DNA of 64,000 nucleotides from Blastocatellia bacterium. GTDB lineage: Bacteria > Acidobacteriota > Blastocatellia > HR10 > J050. A model generated the notes under the pieces. It was given only the letters and a program-made list of their open reading frames with translations, was not told the origin of the DNA and ran no database searches. The stretch covers positions 62,001-126,000 of the forward strand of contig JALSQX010000105.1 in assembly GCA_026985075.1 (NCBI GenBank), written 5' to 3'. Made by a program: the position numbers and the translations under genes. Each line of letters opens with the position of its first letter. Within the stretch, counting starts at the first letter, position 1. Below are positions 60,901 to 64,000 of this stretch, in pieces.

Positions 60901-61219
60901 CCACGCCTATATCCGAGGGTTGTTCAAACCGTCGGATTTTCCCATTCCCGAGCCGGGAGTGCCGGGAGATCTTGGCCGCAATACGTTCTGTGGGCCGGAC
61001 TTCGCCAGCGTGGACTTCTCCTTGTTCAAGAACTTTGACGTTCCGTTCTTCGGCGAGGCGGGGAAGGTGCAGTTCCGATTCGAAGCGTTCAATCTGTTCA
61101 ACCGCGTCAACTTGTGGTTGCCGGATAACGATCTGGCGGGAGATCCATTGACTTTTGGCAAATCGACGCAGGCGTATATTCCTCGTGAATTGCAGTTCGG
61201 GTTGAAGCTCATCTGGTGA
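57908..61219 (+). CDS. Oar-type TonB-dependent receptor 3
   Basis: A 1103-residue outer-membrane receptor. The signal peptide (MKRNGLIITLMVGMLIILASP) ends near AYGQ, followed by the regulatory-like domain (ATLVGTVVDPTGAVIPEATVTVRN), a plug with GRNYGAIINVATKSGTNEVHG, and a barrel ending FGLKLIW. GGGGAGGAAGCT precedes ATG 57908. It is a close paralogue of receptor 1 in plug and N-domain. A sigma-54 promoter drives it, and a second qhpA follows 22 bases after it, so the receptor is expressed together with amine oxidation. The ligand is unknown; the amine substrate or a related compound is an inference. Confidence 0.92.
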   Translation: MKRNGLIITLMVGMLIILASPVPSAYGQVANATLVGTVVDPTGAVIPEATVTVRNVATNETRTTMTTSDGLYRIPNLLPGTYTVRVEKSGFKTSVTSDVILHVGETTRVDVTLQIGALEEEVEIVGGAPLMNTEEGRITHIVESRQVEELPLIKRNIYQLPVLEPGTTPTRIQIPTYYSNSVYQLGFIAYGKRIRGTNFLLDGAPNTDNGLGGIPAISPILDAVQEFQVSTNNFDREYGRNYGAIINVATKSGTNEVHGSAWEFHRNAALNARNFFDLEKPVPNIQNQFGVSIGGPIRKDATFWFFAYEGFRERRGITRKVQIETPALRQWVAANRPGSVADYLFRNFPGPDPIPGTEVDLGTPQPGEFVFDPCDPDTGSGCDGIPDIGVGIGQAVNATTNDQYLIRLDHSFNQGKDKLFGRWVGFHPRNTGVGELTTIGGLGRILRGFRRPLSGFVGNLAVGHVHLFSSTFVHNFRFGYLRNRATTLPFPENVPLMLLDDFTLGFGADFFIPLDFEDNAFNFKETLMITRGAHGIKLGVEYNHDLENSTFDAVSRGLYEFSSLLDFIDDEPYLQFQHIDPMTGQSIIDSPNRRRHFRRRDFAWFIQDDWKVTSNFTLNLGMRYQYFGVIKETNGKQAGIHFGEGSTFAERFANATFGPREEMYKPDRNNFAPSFGFAWDPRGAGQFVVRGGFSINYDRIHSDLLTEPSRFTPPFGAFAVAVPIAGICQAPIPYSVEDVIKFPPTPHPDFAAPLSPRGGLSLCRFSPFFLDPNLRTPYAEDWNLTFQVALARDWVLELSYAGSAGHKLTYADDPNRFNGDLLDGVEDRLNPDLLWVSYMTTDTDSIYHGGTVQIKKRFSHGYLIQASYTFGKVLNYQDDPFAGDFIGAGTGYFGSNDVTNRAAERGRSSFDIRHRFTANFVWEIGAFRSHGPLFRALLGGWQLNGVISYETGRPFTVFNTAFAPVGDYNLDGGGGTQATSYDRPNTPAFGNTVGCLGPHAYIRGLFKPSDFPIPEPGVPGDLGRNTFCGPDFASVDFSLFKNFDVPFFGEAGKVQFRFEAFNLFNRVNLWLPDNDLAGDPLTFGKSTQAYIPRELQFGLKLIW

Positions 61220-61241
61220 CGGTTCGAGCGAGGATGAGGCG

Positions 61242-62867
61242 ATGTCGAGGATGAGCAGCGAGCTCGACATGGAGCGGACCAAACGCACCGTCCTCGCCGT
61301 AGTGGGCGTCCTCTTCTTCATGGGGGTTCACGTGGGGGAGCGGGACAATGGGCGCGCGGTGCTGCGAGAAAAATGTGCCCCTTGTCATCGACCCGACGAG
61401 GCGGGACGATTGAGTCGTATTGCGTTCCAACGCAAGACCCCCGAAGGCTGGCACATGACCATCACGCGAATGCAACGCCTCCATGGCGTTCGGCTCGCCC
61501 CTGATGAGAAGAGGGCGCTCATTAAATACCTCAGCCGTGAGCAGGGTCTCGCTCCCGCGGAAGTGAAACCGTTCGCCTATCTGGTGGAGCGACGAGACTG
61601 GCTCACCGAGGCGGTGCCCAGTGAGAAGAGGCGAATGCTCTGCGCCCGTTGCCATAGCTACGCCAGAATTGCTCTCCAGAGGCGGACGCCGGCCGAATGG
61701 ACGCGTCTCATCCACTTTCATTTGGGTCAGTTCCCGACCATCGAATATCAAGCGGGGGGGAGAAATATCGCCTGGTTCGAAGAGGCGTTGAAAGAGGCTC
61801 AAAAGCTCGCCCGGGAGTTTCCCTATGAATCAGAGGTCTGGGCGCGTTGGAAGCAGCGATCCCATCCTCCTCTGGGAAGGACCTTCGGCGTCATCGGCTA
61901 TCAGCCCGGCCGGGGCATGTACCGAGGCGAGGTGACGCTCACCGACCTCGGCGATGACGAGTACGAGGAGACTCTGGAATGGGAATTTGCCGACGGCCGC
62001 CGGATCTCGGGGAAGGGGAGAGTGATTGTGTACGCGGGCTACGCCTGGCGGAGTAGCGTGAAGCTGGATGATGGGACGAGCATCAGAGAAGTCCTCCATC
62101 TCTTCGATGACGGTCGAACGCTCACCGGTCGGTGGTTTCTCGCTCAACATGAAGAACTCGGAGGCGACGAGACGCTCGTTCGGCGTGGAGAGACGCCCCG
62201 CATTCTGGCCGTGAACCCTCCGGCGGTGAGACGAGGGGCACCTCCCGCGACCATCCAGATATGGGGGATGAATTTTCCGCCTCACATCAGGCCGACCGAC
62301 ATCAGTTTGGGGGAGGGCATCGCCATCCGAGAGATCGTTCGCTCCGATGAACGAAGCGTCGTGGTTCGGATTCGCGTCGATGAACGAACGGCCATCGGCC
62401 CGAGAGAGGTGAGGGTCGGCGCTGCTGAAGCCAGGGCTCATCTCGTCGTCTACGATCACATCGACTATATCAAAATCCGTCCAGAACGAGCGCTAGCCCG
62501 CATCGGCGGGACGACGGCTCCCAAGCAACTTCAGCAGTTCGAGGCCATCGCCTTCTCCAATGGTCCTGATGGTCAAAAAGAGACTGCCGATGATCTGCGT
62601 ATCGGCTCGGTGAGCGTACGATGGGAAATGAAGGAATTTCCCACCGGGCTGGGAGATCGTGATGTGGAGTTTGTGGGCTCTATCGACCAGAATGGGTTGT
62701 TCACTCCCGCCGATGAAGGGCCCAACCCCCGGCGCCGATATCAAACCAATAACGTCGGCGATGTCTGGATCGAAGCGTCGTTTCGGCGCTCGGATGGCCA
62801 GGTGCTCAAGGCCAGGGCGTACTTGATCGTCACCGTGCCTCGATGGGTGAAACCGCCGCTCAGATGA
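61242..62867 (+). CDS. qhpA: Quinohemoprotein amine dehydrogenase alpha subunit, second copy
   Basis: A 541-residue exported diheme protein. CAPCH (about residue 45) and CARCH (about residue 132) bind the two hemes c, and the wording CHRPDEAGRLSRIAFQRKTPEGW matches the copy at 10311. The hydrophobic signal (TVLAVVGVLFFMGV) begins near Met10, so ATG 61269 is a possible start; ATG 61242 has GAGGATGAGGCG ahead. It is followed 26 bases later by a QhpD-like maturase, reproducing the start of the known qhpA-D-C-B order. Gamma and beta subunits probably follow beyond the window. Confidence 0.88.
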   Translation: MSRMSSELDMERTKRTVLAVVGVLFFMGVHVGERDNGRAVLREKCAPCHRPDEAGRLSRIAFQRKTPEGWHMTITRMQRLHGVRLAPDEKRALIKYLSREQGLAPAEVKPFAYLVERRDWLTEAVPSEKRRMLCARCHSYARIALQRRTPAEWTRLIHFHLGQFPTIEYQAGGRNIAWFEEALKEAQKLAREFPYESEVWARWKQRSHPPLGRTFGVIGYQPGRGMYRGEVTLTDLGDDEYEETLEWEFADGRRISGKGRVIVYAGYAWRSSVKLDDGTSIREVLHLFDDGRTLTGRWFLAQHEELGGDETLVRRGETPRILAVNPPAVRRGAPPATIQIWGMNFPPHIRPTDISLGEGIAIREIVRSDERSVVVRIRVDERTAIGPREVRVGAAEARAHLVVYDHIDYIKIRPERALARIGGTTAPKQLQQFEAIAFSNGPDGQKETADDLRIGSVSVRWEMKEFPTGLGDRDVEFVGSIDQNGLFTPADEGPNPRRRYQTNNVGDVWIEASFRRSDGQVLKARAYLIVTVPRWVKPPLR

Positions 62868-62893
62868 GGGTCGTGACAGGGAGGACGGACGCC

Positions 62894-64000
62894 ATGAGCG
62901 AAAACGTGATTCGATTGAGGTCCGAGAACATCCACCAGGTCACGGTGGGAGGGAAAACGTATCTGCTCGTCGTCCCGCACACAGCTCTTTTCCAACCGGA
63001 CGATGTCTCATCGGCGGTACTCGATTATTTGAAGCGGCATGGCGCGGTCCGGCGAGAAGCGCTCTTTCGCGATTTGACAAGCACTTACGGTCTGGAGGCA
63101 CTCCAGGATGTACTCGGCGAACTCGTATCGTTGGGAGTGATCGGCAATGGCCGGCAAAACGGCCACACTGCCGACGCGCTTCCCCTGGGGGATCGAGAGA
63201 CGTTAACGACGTTGGTATTGAACGTGAGCAATCGGTGTAACATGGGATGCCATTATTGCTATGGGGGTGGATTCCAGGATCTCCAATCGGGGCAGCAGAT
63301 GTCCTGGTCGGTGGCCAAAAGGAGCGTCGACGTCCTCCTCCAACGTGCAGGCTCTCACCGAAAAGTCACTCTGGTGTTTTTCGGTGGCGAGCCGCTGTTG
63401 AACTTTGAGCTCATCCAGCGCGTCGTTCTCTACGCTCGGAGACAAGCCACCGAGCGCGGGCTGTTCGTCGATTTCACCATCACGACCAACGGGACGGGAT
63501 TGACCGGAGAGGTGATCGACTTCCTCAAGCGCCATCGATTCGGCGTCACCGTGAGTCTGGATGGCCCCAAAGAGATTCACGATCGCCGTCGGGTTTTCAA
63601 GAATGGTCGCGGAACCTATGAAGTCATTCTGCCTCGCATTCGCGCCCTGTTGGACGCCTATCGTGATCGACCGATTGGGGCGAGAGTCACCCTCACCAGA
63701 GGAGTGACGGCGGTCGGTGAGATCTTCGCTCACCTCATCGATCTGGGATTCGCCGAAGTCGGTTTCTCGCCGGTGACCGCCGGGCCGAGTCAGGGCTATA
63801 CGCTCACCGAGGCCGAGCTGGAGCGTGTCTTCAACGAGTTTGAGAAACTGGCCGAGCAGTTCCTCAAGAAGGCGTTGAACGATGAGTATCTCGGTTTTTC
63901 GAATTTGAGCCAGATCATCACTGACTTCGCCCGGGGAACGAGTAAAACCCTCCCCTGTGGAGCGGGCCTGGGATTATTGGATGTTGATCACAACGGGGAC
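62894..64000 (+). CDS. qhpD: QhpD-like radical SAM/SPASM maturase, 3'-truncated
   Basis: The frame is open to the window end and is missing from the supplied ORF track. The ATG has GGGAGG nine bases upstream. The N-terminal region (about residues 1-95) looks like a PqqD-type recognition domain. The radical SAM motif CxxxCxxC is at Cys115, Cys119 and Cys122 (RCNMGCHYCY), followed by FFGGEPLLNFELI, and the first SPASM Cys is in LPCGAGLGLLDVDHNGD. QhpD forms thioether cross-links in the gamma subunit of QHNDH. Assignment rests on the neighbouring alpha-subunit gene plus the SPASM arrangement; another thioether-forming maturase is the alternative. Confidence 0.85.
   Translation, partial: MSENVIRLRSENIHQVTVGGKTYLLVVPHTALFQPDDVSSAVLDYLKRHGAVRREALFRDLTSTYGLEALQDVLGELVSLGVIGNGRQNGHTADALPLGDRETLTTLVLNVSNRCNMGCHYCYGGGFQDLQSGQQMSWSVAKRSVDVLLQRAGSHRKVTLVFFGGEPLLNFELIQRVVLYARRQATERGLFVDFTITTNGTGLTGEVIDFLKRHRFGVTVSLDGPKEIHDRRRVFKNGRGTYEVILPRIRALLDAYRDRPIGARVTLTRGVTAVGEIFAHLIDLGFAEVGFSPVTAGPSQGYTLTEAELERVFNEFEKLAEQFLKKALNDEYLGFSNLSQIITDFARGTSKTLPCGAGLGLLDVDHNGD

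Noticed and set aside
1-64000. CRISPR arrays, tRNA/rRNA genes, insertion sequences, prophage
   Set aside because: No regularly spaced repeats, no cloverleaf-like or rRNA stretches recognised, and no transposase, integrase or phage proteins in the ORFs.

Overview
The window is a compact, GC-rich bacterial chromosome segment. It is almost entirely devoted to breakdown of aromatic compounds, with phenylacetate, phenylethylamine/phenylalanine and homoprotocatechuate as the most likely substrates. Three very long Oar-type TonB-dependent receptors with an N-terminal carboxypeptidase-regulatory-like domain, together with the CoA-thioester style of catabolism, suggest an Acidobacteriota-like organism (perhaps Blastocatellia). 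That placement is inference from gene content and was not tested. No tRNA, rRNA, CRISPR array, insertion sequence or phage gene was seen.

Layout. 1-5 kb: the 3' part of a phosphodiesterase/alkaline-phosphatase-type gene, a Skp/OmpH-like periplasmic chaperone, a MEMO-family protein, and a lone BoxB-like di-iron protein with its own terminator. 5-16.9 kb (minus strand): two crotonases (paaF/paaG types) flanking a TetR regulator, an EthD-like protein, phenylacetate-CoA ligase, the alpha and beta subunits of a quinohemoprotein amine dehydrogenase (QHNDH), a LeuA-like synthase, a fused IorB-PaaK protein and IorA. 17-32 kb (minus): two class III CoA-transferases, a HyuA/HyuB pair, a B12-dependent mutase with separate small subunit, thiolase, SDR, MaoC hydratase, Rieske protein, acyl-CoA dehydrogenase, HisC-like aminotransferase, PaaI thioesterase and a V4R-domain protein. 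32-37.5 kb: a third PaaK-like ligase and a three-subunit molybdenum hydroxylase. 37.8-44.5 kb: two TonB-dependent receptors. 44.7-53.2 kb: aldehyde dehydrogenase, PaaJ/PcaF-like thiolase, a LigB-type extradiol dioxygenase, a ferredoxin, two PaaA-family di-iron proteins, an HpaE-like dehydrogenase and a DapA-like lyase. 53.2-64 kb (plus): a LysR regulator, an AcoR-like sigma-54 activator, a third TonB receptor preceded by a sigma-54 promoter with activator-type repeats, a second QHNDH alpha subunit, and a QhpD-like radical SAM maturase running off the window end (this last gene is absent from the supplied ORF track).

How it may fit together (inference). Aromatic amines would be oxidised by QHNDH to aldehydes, then by an aldehyde dehydrogenase to arylacetates, and activated by PaaK. 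Aromatic amino acids would enter through the HisC-like aminotransferase and the IorA/IorB-PaaK 2-oxoacid oxidoreductase, giving aryl-acetyl-CoA directly. Di-iron epoxidase-type proteins, PaaG/PaaF crotonases and the PaaJ thiolase would give a Paa-like route, and the dioxygenase/HpaE pair a meta-cleavage route. The canonical PaaB, C, D and E genes are not in the window, so the oxygenase chemistry is not explained by known systems.

Standout observations: the IorB-PaaK fusion, the gamma-less QHNDH alpha-beta pair, PaaA/BoxB-like di-iron proteins without usual partners (one translationally coupled to a ferredoxin), a readable regulatory region at 53.2-53.4 kb (two divergent promoters with a near-perfect operator at one start site), and a sigma-54 promoter with five TGTCAC/GTGACA elements upstream.
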